DNA of 64,000 bases from Verrucomicrobiota bacterium (GTDB lineage Bacteria > Chlamydiota > Chlamydiia > Chlamydiales > Rhabdochlamydiaceae): assembly GCA_018240065.1 (NCBI GenBank), contig JAFEGH010000007.1:1-64000 (forward strand), given 5' to 3'. Positions 1 to 7,873 of the stretch are shown one piece after another. The stretch's first letter is position 1; each line of letters opens with the position of its first letter. The notes under the pieces are model-generated. The model had not been told where the DNA came from and did no database searches. It saw only the letters and a list, made by a program, of their open reading frames with translations. The translations under genes were made by a program, and so were the position numbers.

Positions 1-125
1 GACAAAGAAGCAAGCCAATTGATTGGCTTGCGGTAGACGAGAAGTGAAGCACCCCCTTGCGTGCGAACCGGCCCAACGGGGAGTCCTATCTTGGGCAAAT
101 CCCCGATTTGACAAAGAAGCAAGCC
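1..125. repeat. 16-bp direct repeat and a 9-bp inverted repeat at the left edge
   Basis: The word GACAAAGAAGCAAGCC occurs at 1-16 and again at 110-125. At the first copy it runs into an inverted repeat, CAAGCCAAT (11-19) and ATTGGCTTG (22-30), with a 2-nt centre. The GC-rich sequence between the copies encodes nothing I can support. The repeat may continue left of the window, so a tandem unit of about 109 bp is possible but unproven. Confidence 0.5.
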
Positions 126-156
126 GCAACGTCCGATAATTGCAACATCCGCTTCA

Positions 157-184
157 ATAAAAACGCCACCCTTTCGAGTGGCGT
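157..184 (-). terminator. Intrinsic terminator of the coiled-coil gene
   Basis: A 7-bp perfect stem (163-169 with 178-184) has an 8-nt loop. Read on the minus strand it is followed by a T-rich run (complement of the A-run at 157-163). It lies 17 bp past the stop of the minus-strand gene ending at 201. Confidence 0.7.
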
Positions 185-200
185 CATCTCAGATCCGGGA

Positions 201-746
201 CTATTGGTGGCTTAATTCGCGAATTTCCGCCACGTTCTTCTCATACTGAGCTTTAGTAATGAAGAATTCAGCGGCAAACTTCGTACGCTGCGTCATATCA
301 TGGCAGGTAATGAATTTTCCTTGCGTATCGCTCATTTCCTGATGCAGGTTGATGTTTTGAGCTTCCAGTTCAGCGATGCGTTTGATGCGCTGTTCATTCT
401 GAGTGTAGATATTGAGGATTTCACCAGTGTTGCGAGCGATCATGATGTTGCAGTGCTCGATCTCTGCCAAAATCGCCAGAGGATCCTCTGCATGAGCGAG
501 TTCCTTCTCGTTTCGAGTCACTTGACGCTGCAGGTTGTCATTGGCTTCCTGTAGTTCCCGAACTCTCTGTATCGGCCTCATTTGCAGAGTGACTCGCTCA
601 TTTCCAGTATAGAACTCAGCGCGATCATCATGAGAAAAAAGGCGGTTTGCAGGGTTAGCAATAAAAGTGGGCGCTTCATTGCTTTTTACGGCTTCAGCCG
701 TTCTCGGAGCTTGAAAATCTGTACGTTGCTGGGCTTGCATAGACAT
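201..746 (-). CDS. Hypothetical coiled-coil protein, 181 aa
   Basis: I do not recognise this family. The first 40 residues are polar and probably disordered. Residues about 60-135 are rich in Glu, Gln, Arg and Asn with Leu/Ile spacing typical of a coiled coil, broken near an Ala-Glu-Asp-Pro. There is no signal peptide or membrane segment. The start is decided by a good ribosome site (AAGGAGT, complement of 747-754) six bases before the ATG. It is a single gene with its own terminator at 157-184 and a long AT-rich upstream region. In a chlamydia-like genome such soluble coiled-coil orphans are often secreted proteins, but nothing here proves that. Confidence 0.75.
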   Translation of the reverse strand: MSMQAQQRTDFQAPRTAEAVKSNEAPTFIANPANRLFSHDDRAEFYTGNERVTLQMRPIQRVRELQEANDNLQRQVTRNEKELAHAEDPLAILAEIEHCNIMIARNTGEILNIYTQNEQRIKRIAELEAQNINLHQEMSDTQGKFITCHDMTQRTKFAAEFFITKAQYEKNVAEIRELSHQ

Positions 747-1253
747 ACTCCTTGAAACATATATATAGGTCTTAAAGTCATGTCAGATGAGAATTCCTCT
801 TCACCCGATATATCTATATTATTAAGTATCTATTTAGCTTGTCAAATTTACAAAACTGAAATTAATTAACAACAAAACAGACACGTAATAAGCGAAATGA
901 AACAAGATTTAATAGCGAAAAAAATCACGTTGTCATAGAGAGGAAAAGTTTTTTCATCCTCAGTAAAAAAACTGAACAGCCTACGCAAACTCTATCAATA
1001 CAGGACTTTCACGCCAGTGCATCTCACTCCATTTTTACTCACCTCACCCAATGTCGATCAAACATCAACAACTCCACTCATTTCCATCAAAAGTTCACAT
1101 AGGTTTCAGAATACTCTTAAAAAAAATGACGCAAAGTATTAAAATGTACGCCTTTCCTATCGGGAATAAATCACGGTCAGGAATTCTGCATGCACTGGGG
1201 AATTCCTGAACCCTAGCAACTCCTAACACAACTGAAATCAAGGACACTGAACA
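747..1253. other. 507-bp AT-rich intergenic region between divergent genes
   Basis: No gene is supportable here. The region separates two divergently read orphan genes and must hold both promoters. It is strongly AT-rich near 780-950, with a run of overlapping TATATAT/TATTATT words at 810-835. I found no clear -35/-10 pair that I would defend. A ribosome site (AAGGA) precedes the ATG at 1254. Confidence 0.5.
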
Positions 1254-1550
1254 ATGTCGCATTCTATTTATGCTAAAGGCGCTATCTCAGGATTCGCCCT
1301 CATTTCCACCACTCCATCAACGGATTCTCAACAGAATTCTCCAGGAGATCTGAACGCTTCTGCTATCACTGCAAAACTGAGAAAAACCAATGACGAATAT
1401 CGCAAGCATCTGGCGGAGAATGATAAATTCAACGCAAAAGCAGTCCATTCTCTAGAATTATCTCCTTCCCACCCAGCCCTGCAAATTTTCGAACAGACTG
1501 TTCAGCCTGCTCCCTCCGGTTTACACGTAACCGACTATATTAAGTGCTAA
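1254..1550 (+). CDS. Hypothetical protein, 98 aa
   Basis: Small orphan of unrecognised family. It opens with a mildly hydrophobic stretch (about residues 8-20) that is too short and Ser/Thr-rich to call a signal peptide. The middle is a charged helix (about 38-62) and the tail is Pro-rich. A ribosome site (AAGGACA) lies about 8 bases before the ATG. Below the stop a 6-bp GC stem (1559-1575) could end transcription. Its neighbours are other lineage-specific genes. Confidence 0.65.
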   Translation: MSHSIYAKGAISGFALISTTPSTDSQQNSPGDLNASAITAKLRKTNDEYRKHLAENDKFNAKAVHSLELSPSHPALQIFEQTVQPAPSGLHVTDYIKC

Positions 1551-1558
1551 TGACTTTG

Positions 1559-1575
1559 GGGGAGCACGCCTCCCC
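1559..1575 (+). terminator. Weak terminator-like hairpin
   Basis: GGGGAG at 1559-1564 pairs with CTCCCC at 1570-1575 around a 5-nt loop, 8 bp after the stop at 1550. No T-run follows, so it is a weak candidate. Confidence 0.35.
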
Positions 1576-1878
1576 TGAATTTCCCGAGCGTCAATTCTTA
1601 AAGTTTTCAATAAGATCGTTTTTGTTTTTCGTTAATTAATCCTTTTGCTAATTTTCTACACTCCTTTTTGATGGTTTGCCGTCCTTCGACACATGATCGA
1701 CGAAAACTACCAAAGCGGAGACGGAGAGTCTAATGAATGACTCCTCTGTTTCGTATATAACTGATGGCTGCGACGGGAAAATACCGTGATTCTTCTCTAG
1801 TTTCCCCGTTATAATGAGCGCTCGGGCGTTCTCATTTTCAGCCATTTTACACTAACCCGCGAACTCAAGGGCAACGAC

Positions 1879-2673
1879 ATGCTTTCAAAAAAACTCATTC
1901 TTCCTTCACTTGCCACTCTCCTTTTATTCAACGGTCATCTGATCGCGGAAGAAACAACCGAAGAAAAAACAGAAGCGTCTATTGATGGGCATGTTTCCGT
2001 TCGCAGCCGCGAAATGGATCCAGCCAAGCGCGAACGGATGCAGAACTTAAGAGCTCAGCAGCGCGACGATGAAGAATCGGACGGCAAGGCAGATGCGCAG
2101 CATGCTCTGCGAAGAGCACGTAATAAAATGACCACGTCCGGAAGCCAGTTCATGCTCGCTCCCCGCCACATGGCTCGCCCGCAGCTCACTCTTGCCGCAT
2201 ATGCTTTCCCGATCAACTGCCATTGGCTGACCAGCATCGCTGACAATAACCGTTCGCTTGAGTTGGAAGACGGCTCACATTGGGAAGTCTCCCCTTCTGA
2301 TGCGTATATCCTGCGCAACTGGAGAAGAGAAGACTCCCTCGTCATAACCCCCAACTATAGCTGGCTTAGCGGATACGATTATTTCATTACTAACAAGAGC
2401 ACCAATTCCTACGTGAAGGCAAACCTATACGTCGGACCTGTCGCATTCGGCCCCTACTCACACTGGATCGTCGACATCGACTATTTCGGCGGCCATGTTT
2501 TCCTTGAAAATCAGATGATCTGGTGCATCAACCCACAAGACAGCTATGTCCTGAAAGACTGGGCAGTCAACGACCACGTTATTTTCGGCCTGTATGACTC
2601 TTGGTTTTCACCGTACGATCACATCCTGATCAATGTCAACATGGATGACCACATCCGCGTTAAGCAATACTAA
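1879..2673 (+). CDS. Secreted protein with two tandem 70-residue modules
   Basis: The N-terminus (residues 1-23) is a clear signal peptide: KK, then LILPSLATLLLFNGHLIA with a cleavage site after A-x-A-like LIA. A charged, low-complexity linker (24-100) follows. Residues 115-184 and 195-264 are two copies of one module. Both share the order HW, a W followed by an N or S-P-x-D, D-x-Y-x-L-x-x-W, a D followed by V-I, SW, a YD before I-x-N, and a closing V-K-x-x-x-Y. Short beta-rich modules like this recur in exported proteins of environmental chlamydiae as far as I recall, but I cannot name the family. The gene stands alone with a terminator at 2679-2700. Role unknown; envelope or extracellular location is inferred from the signal peptide. 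Confidence 0.75.
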   Translation: MLSKKLILPSLATLLLFNGHLIAEETTEEKTEASIDGHVSVRSREMDPAKRERMQNLRAQQRDDEESDGKADAQHALRRARNKMTTSGSQFMLAPRHMARPQLTLAAYAFPINCHWLTSIADNNRSLELEDGSHWEVSPSDAYILRNWRREDSLVITPNYSWLSGYDYFITNKSTNSYVKANLYVGPVAFGPYSHWIVDIDYFGGHVFLENQMIWCINPQDSYVLKDWAVNDHVIFGLYDSWFSPYDHILINVNMDDHIRVKQY

Positions 2674-2678
2674 GAAAC

Positions 2679-2700
2679 GCCGGGGATTCATTGCCCCGGC
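2679..2700 (+). terminator. Terminator hairpin
   Basis: GCCGGGG (2679-2685) pairs with CCCCGGC (2694-2700), with an 8-nt loop, six bases after the stop of the secreted-repeat gene. Only a short T-run follows (ACTTTTC). Confidence 0.55.
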
Positions 2701-2724
2701 AAACACTTTTCATAGAGGTTTAAA

Positions 2725-3426
2725 ATGTCCCTCAGTGCTGTTTCACAACAAATGCCACGCCCAGTCGAACAAAACAGTGCAGTCGACACCCGCCTGATGG
2801 CCAATGAAGGCGAGAGCAGCTGCCTCTCGACAGCCCTCAAAGCCGCGGCCGTTGTCGCCGGCCTGATCGCATCCATTGCGAGCTTTATTGCCGGCGGCCC
2901 GATCGTAGGGCTCGTAGTCAGCGTTGCTTGCGGCGCCGGGCTGCTCATGCTGTTCAGCTCTTGCTGCGGAGGTTCGCATAACCACTCTAGATCTCCGACA
3001 GACCCTGTCCCCGTTTATATCCCATGGTACCAGAGGGCCTTCTCCTTTATCCCGACAGGATGGGGCTCCCATGCTGCTGCGAATGGCCCTCATGTCCCTG
3101 TAGGAAGAGGACACCAGGCTCCCCACGTCCCCGTTGGACATGGGCACATCCCTGATCCCTCGCCCCGTCCCTGGTATGACTTCTCCTCTTACATCCCGGA
3201 TGGGATCCGTTACATGGATAACGGCGGGCACGTTCCAGTCGGCGGCGGCCACGGACGCGGCGGTCATGTCCAAGTCGGCGGAGGCCACGGGCGCGGCGGG
3301 CATGTAGGGGTAGGAAGAGGCCATGGTCCTACTGGGGGCAATCCTCACGGACATGGCCCCACCCAAGTCCCACCTCCCTCAGGACCCACAGGACATGTTC
3401 CTGTCGGCAGAGGCCATCGCTACTAG
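2725..3426 (+). CDS. Inc-like membrane protein with His/Gly repeat tail
   Basis: Residues 37-78 form a long bilobed hydrophobic segment: two hydrophobic runs of about 20 with a short Gly-Gly-Pro turn between them. That is the hallmark of chlamydial inclusion-membrane (Inc) proteins and differs from an N-terminal signal peptide because 36 polar residues precede it. After a Cys-Cys-Gly-Gly juncture and a Pro/aromatic linker, the C-terminal half carries six copies of the octapeptide H-V-x-V-G-x-G-H (residues 123-130, 134-141, 169-176, 181-188, 193-200, 224-231), spaced by Gly/Pro/Arg. Paired His at fixed spacing suggests metal binding; that is inference. A ribosome site (AGAGG) precedes the start, and a strong terminator follows at 3441. 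Confidence 0.75.
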   Translation: MSLSAVSQQMPRPVEQNSAVDTRLMANEGESSCLSTALKAAAVVAGLIASIASFIAGGPIVGLVVSVACGAGLLMLFSSCCGGSHNHSRSPTDPVPVYIPWYQRAFSFIPTGWGSHAAANGPHVPVGRGHQAPHVPVGHGHIPDPSPRPWYDFSSYIPDGIRYMDNGGHVPVGGGHGRGGHVQVGGGHGRGGHVGVGRGHGPTGGNPHGHGPTQVPPPSGPTGHVPVGRGHRY

Positions 3427-3440
3427 TCTTTTCGAAGATG

Positions 3441-3478
3441 CGCCGCATGGTTTCCCATGCGGCGCTGATCATTTTTCT
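3441..3478 (+). terminator. Strong intrinsic terminator
   Basis: A perfect 10-bp stem (3441-3450 with 3455-3464), 4-nt loop, and a T-rich tail ending in ATTTTTC, 15 bp after the stop of the Inc-like gene. Confidence 0.85.
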
Positions 3479-3574
3479 TTCGTTCAAAAATAGACTGGTG
3501 CTATACCTATTGAGCTGAGTTGCAAATGGAAAGTTGGCAACTACCAGTAACTTTATTTGCGAAGGAGTCTGAGT

Positions 3575-3682
3575 ATGAGTAAACCTAGAGACCAGAAGAA
3601 AGAAGAACGCAAAAAACCAACCAAATCATTAAAAGAAAAACGAATGGCTAAACAAGAGAAGAAAAAGAGCAAATCTTCTTAA
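3575..3682 (+). CDS. Very small, very basic protein, 35 aa
   Basis: An ATG at 3575 opens 35 codons ending in TAA at 3682. The product is almost only Lys, Arg, Glu, Gln and Ser, with K-K-E-E-R-K-K and K-E-K-R-M-A-K-Q-E-K-K-K runs, and has no hydrophobic core. A near-ideal ribosome site (GAAGGAG, 3561-3567) sits eight bases upstream. A strong terminator (3707-3748) begins 25 bases after the stop, and another one precedes the gene, so it is its own transcription unit. Nucleic-acid binding or a ribosome-associated role would fit the composition, but that is inference. Confidence 0.7.
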   Translation: MSKPRDQKKEERKKPTKSLKEKRMAKQEKKKSKSS

Positions 3683-3706
3683 TCTTATCTAACCATTCGT
3701 GCTGAA

Positions 3707-3748
3707 AAAACGCCTTACCGGCCAATTCCGGTTTGGCGTTTTTTTTAT
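3707..3748 (+). terminator. Strong intrinsic terminator
   Basis: A 15-nt arm (3707-3721) pairs with 3728-3742 apart from two central mismatches; a run of eight or more T follows. It ends the small basic gene. Confidence 0.85.
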
Positions 3749-3808
3749 TTCTGAATCGTGGTAATCTTTTCTGTCTTAAAATTAATCATTTTTTTCCAAG
3801 AGATACCT

Positions 3809-5059
3809 ATGGCAAGTCCAACCACATCTCCCACTCTAAAACGCAGCGCTGACCCAGAGTTTGCTGAGCCCGAGCCAAAAAAACACGCTATAGAGGCCTT
3901 CGATCTCTATCCTCTCTTTGCGACAATCCAAAACGCAGTGTGCTTTGAAGAAGGGGAACTTTCGACAACTGAGATTGCCAATATGCTACCGCAAATGGAC
4001 ACTGGCGTCCTTTCTCCATTCAACCAGGTACTTATTGGAAAGATCCAAGAGCAGTTCAAACTGTTTCTCGCTGAGGCCAAGGCAGACAATCAATCTGGCA
4101 AGAAGATATTTGGTGTCCTTAATGAGCTCTATCAGATTTCTCTTCTGAACAGCTCAACGAAGGAATCACTGGCACAAGCAGCACAAGATCTCAATGGGCT
4201 AAAAGCCAGGCTTCATCCAACAATCAGAGAGCAAATGCTGTCCGTTGTAGTGGAAGGCAACGCCGCGTTAGTCCGAACTGATTCTGACACCACTCCTGAT
4301 CAGATTGCAAAGAAGCTACAGCAGATTGATACCTGTTTGCAAAAGTTGGTCCCATTTATAGGACTGCAGCGCTATCTCGACCCAGTTGACAATAAAAGGA
4401 TCTTAGATCTGGCACTTGTTCTAAGACAAAAGGACCTAGGACACCATTATCAGGCTGTCATCAGCGACTATCCCGGCCTTGTTAACAGGATTAGCATGCT
4501 TACAGCTGAACTGCAGCAGGTTTTTCACATCGCCAAAGTCCTCACCCAAGCAAAACTTCAGCTACAGAAAGAACTCTTTTCTCACACAGCGCACGCGCGG
4601 ACCGTCCCAACGGTACAAACCCGTTTTCTCAATGCATTTGGGTCTGCATTTTATGAAGCCTTTGCATGGCATTTTTGGAACATCGCATGGAATTCCTCCC
4701 ATGAGAAAAAAGTGACTTCGATGCTTAAGCAGATTCCTGGGTGGAGTAAGGCCGATCCGCATAAGGTCGACTACAGTCTATTGAACGCGATTTGGGTAAA
4801 ATTTCTTCCCCAGCACTCTATCGAAGACTGGATGCTTCGCGCCCTTGAATCCTGTGATTCACACCATCTGGACGTTCTCGAGAGCAAGCTTCAGAAGCTC
4901 TCTAAAGACAGTGCAGAAGTAAGGGAAAGCCGCGATCTTGATAAAGATGCGCAGAAGCAAATGTTGGAAGGCTTTAAGAAAGAGATGTTCGATCTTTGCC
5001 TTCATGCGACAGAACCTGAATTTTCATCCCTTGCGGAACTTAAGAACTATCTCCTTTGA
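3809..5059 (+). CDS. Putative nuclear-targeted effector paralogue A, 416 aa
   Basis: Unrecognised family. An upstream in-frame ATG at 3758 would add 17 hydrophobic residues inside the preceding terminator, so I take the ATG at 3809, which has a modest AAGAG site. Residues 11-12 (KR) and 24-25 (KK) with 11 acidic/Pro residues between resemble a bipartite nuclear-localisation signal. The rest is predicted all-helical and soluble. It is a paralogue of the next gene: both share D-L-Y/E-P-L-F near residue 33, a K-x-I-x-x-x-L-x-E-L-Y block, a T-R-F-L...F-x-W-x-x-x-W-N-S block, and the ending F-S-S-L-A-E-L. Role unknown; secretion is inferred only from the eukaryote-type signal and genomic setting. 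Confidence 0.7.
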   Translation: MASPTTSPTLKRSADPEFAEPEPKKHAIEAFDLYPLFATIQNAVCFEEGELSTTEIANMLPQMDTGVLSPFNQVLIGKIQEQFKLFLAEAKADNQSGKKIFGVLNELYQISLLNSSTKESLAQAAQDLNGLKARLHPTIREQMLSVVVEGNAALVRTDSDTTPDQIAKKLQQIDTCLQKLVPFIGLQRYLDPVDNKRILDLALVLRQKDLGHHYQAVISDYPGLVNRISMLTAELQQVFHIAKVLTQAKLQLQKELFSHTAHARTVPTVQTRFLNAFGSAFYEAFAWHFWNIAWNSSHEKKVTSMLKQIPGWSKADPHKVDYSLLNAIWVKFLPQHSIEDWMLRALESCDSHHLDVLESKLQKLSKDSAEVRESRDLDKDAQKQMLEGFKKEMFDLCLHATEPEFSSLAELKNYLL

Positions 5060-5110
5060 TATCGATTTTTAAATCTTTGAACTTATACCGCTTAACCCCT
5101 TGAAAAACAC

Positions 5111-6385
5111 ATGTCAGTGCGCACTATTCCCCCCTCTAACATTCCTACCCAACCATCAGTTCTTGCAAAACGCACAATCGAAGAAGCAAGCGAACCTTCA
5201 AGAAAAAAAAGAAGCGCTGTAGATTTAGAGCCTCTATTTTACAAAATTCTAGGAACGATCAACTCCCCTCTTCCTGCTGAATCCCTCACGGAGAAAGAGG
5301 CCATCGATCTTCTCTCTTTCGATGAGGATGTGATCTTTCAATTACAGCAGGTCCCCATCCAGCGCATCAAGGAAACATTCAAAGTCTATTTGAGCGATGC
5401 CCCGGAAATTCTTCCCCACAAGAAGAGAATCTGGAGAATGCTGGGGGAGCTTTACCCTATCGCTTTATTCAACAGTGCTATCAAATCGCAGCTCATTCAA
5501 ACTGCCCGCGAACTGCCTAACATCCAAGAAAGAGTCAGCCAAGAAGGATCCCAGGAGCTGCACCGTCTCATGAGAGAAGGCAGGGAGTTGCGCAGGAACG
5601 CTCATCGCTGCACATCTCTGGAACAGGCCCCAGTCCTGATTCCACAGATCGAAAGTATGTTGAATAAGCTCGATCATTTTCGCCAGCTAAAACGATATCA
5701 GGACAAGGATGAAAACCAGCGTATTCTCGATCTCTCCAAACACCTGACAAGACAGGGCGCACGCGAGCGTTATCCTGAAATTCAAACGGGCTTAAAACCG
5801 GTCGTCGAGAAACTTAAGGCCCGTTCGGCAGACTTGCTTTCCGTCTCGCATCTCATTCAACAACTGCTATCGGAAAAACTCAGACTCCAGCAGCTGCGGG
5901 TCCAGCAACTGCCCGTCTCTGTAGAGGAGAGCCCCTTGGAAACGCGCTTCCTCAGAGGATTTTCAAATCCTCTCTACAACGCCTTCGCAGGCCATTTCTG
6001 GACGCTGCTGTGGAATTCCAAGAGCGATCCAGAAATAGGGACTATTATGACAGAGCTACCTAATGCAGACAAGGAGAAGCCGGACGAGGTCTCCTTGGGC
6101 TTTCTGAACGAAATTTGGGTAAGATATCTTCCCGATCATGATTTCGAAGAATGGATCTTAAAGGCTCTTGCTGCCACGGAACCTAAACGACTTGACGAAC
6201 TAGAGAAGTCTTTGCAGGAAAAAACAGTGGCGATCAATAGGATCCATGAGAATCCTGACATCAGAAGAGAACTGAAACCGCAGATGGAATCCCCCCATTA
6301 CATCGAGATGCAGCATATCTGCACTCGAGCTACCCCTCCCCCCTTCTCCTCTTTGGCGGAACTTAGAGCCTTCCTAAAGTCGTAA
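5111..6385 (+). CDS. Putative nuclear-targeted effector paralogue B, 424 aa
   Basis: Tandem paralogue of the gene ending at 5059, 51 bp downstream and probably co-transcribed. Its N-terminus has a textbook bipartite nuclear-localisation pattern: KR at 20-21, ten residues, then KKR at 32-34. The body is helical, rich in Leu, Gln, Arg and Glu. The block ending F-W-x-x-x-W-N-S (about residue 300) and the C-terminal F-S-S-L-A-E-L are nearly identical to paralogue A, while much of the middle has diverged, so the duplication is not recent. The 3' end overlaps the convergent phosphodiesterase gene by 23 bp. No enzymatic motif was recognised. Confidence 0.72.
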   Translation: MSVRTIPPSNIPTQPSVLAKRTIEEASEPSRKKRSAVDLEPLFYKILGTINSPLPAESLTEKEAIDLLSFDEDVIFQLQQVPIQRIKETFKVYLSDAPEILPHKKRIWRMLGELYPIALFNSAIKSQLIQTARELPNIQERVSQEGSQELHRLMREGRELRRNAHRCTSLEQAPVLIPQIESMLNKLDHFRQLKRYQDKDENQRILDLSKHLTRQGARERYPEIQTGLKPVVEKLKARSADLLSVSHLIQQLLSEKLRLQQLRVQQLPVSVEESPLETRFLRGFSNPLYNAFAGHFWTLLWNSKSDPEIGTIMTELPNADKEKPDEVSLGFLNEIWVRYLPDHDFEEWILKALAATEPKRLDELEKSLQEKTVAINRIHENPDIRRELKPQMESPHYIEMQHICTRATPPPFSSLAELRAFLKS

Positions 6386-7652
6386 ATAGAAAAATCGACT
6401 CGATCTCATCAGGAGTGAGTCCGCCGTGGGCAGCATAAAAATGCTGCTCAAGGCGGTGTTTCTCGAACCACCAGAAAACGCTTTCATTCAGAAAGGGAAG
6501 GACAACAAGGTTGCCGATCCGATCTTTCAAACGTTTTGAAGGGGCGCGGCTTCCAAAGAATCCCTCCTCAAGCAGCTCTTCCACAAGCACGACTTCAGCC
6601 ACTCCCTTCAGCTGATTCTTTAACATGTTCTGCGCATCCGCCAGGCTCTCCTCTTCGATATGCAGGAAGAAGTCGCGGCAGGAGCCTGCCGGAACAAGCG
6701 GAAGAGCGTTGCGGTTTTTCTTGACCATGCCGGGTAGCCCCGGGCAAACTTTATTCAACAGGATCGTTGTTTTCGGATCGACAGGCGCCATTCCATGATC
6801 GGCGGTGAACATCACCGCTGTTTTATTCGGGCACTTGCCCATCTTCTGCCAGAATCTGCTTTCAATCGTATTCCAGCAAAAATCGACAGAATCGGCAAAT
6901 TGCGGCGAAGTGATCCCGTGTCTGTGCCCCATCGAGTCAATATCCCCGAAGTAGACAAAAATATATGTGGGTTCTTTGAAAGGCGTCTTGCAAAGATCAA
7001 CCAGTTTATCAAGAGCTTCGGGAAAGCGGCCAAAGGGAACAATTTCCGCACCGTCAAGCAGCGTCTTCGAGTAAGGGGAATGCGCGATCCCTTCTTGTTG
7101 TAAAACGATGCTCTTCACCCCCTTTTTGGCAAGCTGCTGATAAATCGTCTCGAAAGGGAAGATTTCAGAGGGCTTAAACCCATCCTTTAGCAGGGTTCCG
7201 CTCTCATGGTCTCCCGCATAGGAAAAGAGCAAAGGGGCGATCATCCTGTCGACGATCGGTTCGTAATAGAACCATTCGTAGATGCCCGTTTCCCCAACTT
7301 CTTTGCCCGTATTGATGGTTGTGATATGCGCCGCTGTAGTCGACGGGAATTCAGAAGAGATTTTCGAAGCCGACCCTTCATTTTCAAAACGGCTTAAGAA
7401 TGGATATTTGGAAGAATAGCCTTCAAAAAACTCCCAGCCAAACCCATCGATCAGGAACAGGATCGCGCAATCGTATTTTTCAAAGCTCCCTCCGACTGTA
7501 TCGTCAGAAAGGGCCTTCTCTCCTCTGCCCGTCAAAAGTTTTGCGATCGTGCCTGGAATTCGGGAAAAGGCATACTGATCATACAGCGGCCGGTTGAAGT
7601 GGGAAGTCCACTTGGCATCCTTAAGGGCTGCTATCGACTTTGCATTGATCAT
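6363..7652 (-). CDS. Alkaline-phosphatase-superfamily phosphodiesterase/pyrophosphatase
   Basis: Member of the type I phosphodiesterase/nucleotide pyrophosphatase branch, which hydrolyses phosphoester or pyrophosphate bonds using two metal ions and a Thr or Ser nucleophile. Visible motifs: L-I-D-G-F-G-W with metal ligand D69; F-P-S-T-T-A with nucleophile T105 or T106; G-D-I-D-S-M-G-H-R-H-G with D239 and H243; T-A-D-H-G-M with D285 and H286; and a late A-H-G-G. All metal ligands are present, so it should be active. There is no signal peptide, so it is probably cytoplasmic. Substrate unknown. Its end overlaps paralogue B tail to tail, and it diverges from the amino acid antiporter. Confidence 0.85.
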   Translation of the reverse strand: MINAKSIAALKDAKWTSHFNRPLYDQYAFSRIPGTIAKLLTGRGEKALSDDTVGGSFEKYDCAILFLIDGFGWEFFEGYSSKYPFLSRFENEGSASKISSEFPSTTAAHITTINTGKEVGETGIYEWFYYEPIVDRMIAPLLFSYAGDHESGTLLKDGFKPSEIFPFETIYQQLAKKGVKSIVLQQEGIAHSPYSKTLLDGAEIVPFGRFPEALDKLVDLCKTPFKEPTYIFVYFGDIDSMGHRHGITSPQFADSVDFCWNTIESRFWQKMGKCPNKTAVMFTADHGMAPVDPKTTILLNKVCPGLPGMVKKNRNALPLVPAGSCRDFFLHIEEESLADAQNMLKNQLKGVAEVVLVEELLEEGFFGSRAPSKRLKDRIGNLVVLPFLNESVFWWFEKHRLEQHFYAAHGGLTPDEIESIFLFTTLGRL

Positions 7653-7683
7653 AGGCTGCTATGCTGTAAATCTCTGGTGGTTA

Positions 7684-7755
7684 TACTCAAACAACTTCAA
7701 TACTGAAGGTAGCCAGCTGAGCAAAACCCAAGTTTTGAATTTGTTTGGGCATAAA
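7684..7755. repeat. Dispersed hairpin repeat, copy 1
   Basis: A 15-nt arm at 7686-7700 pairs with 7735-7749 (14 of 15, counting one G-T). The block 7722-7755 matches 58775-58808 at 26 of 34 positions without a gap and also resembles 23578-23610. Lies in the 221-bp gap between two divergent genes. Confidence 0.6.
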
Positions 7756-7873
7756 GCGTTTTTTATCATACCATCTCTTATCATTGAACATCCTTTTTTT
7801 AAGATTGCTCAATTCGGCGATTTCGCATACATATGGATTTTCAGATTACTTTTTTTTGACAGGAGATTGAACG

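Noticed and set aside
1648-1845. A 65-codon open frame on the minus strand
   Set aside because: No ribosome site, opposite to both neighbours, and no family likeness. Left out as unsupported.
3090-3420. CRISPR-like or tandem DNA repeats
   Set aside because: The repeats are coding (HxVGxGH octapeptides), in frame and diverged at DNA level, without spacer structure.
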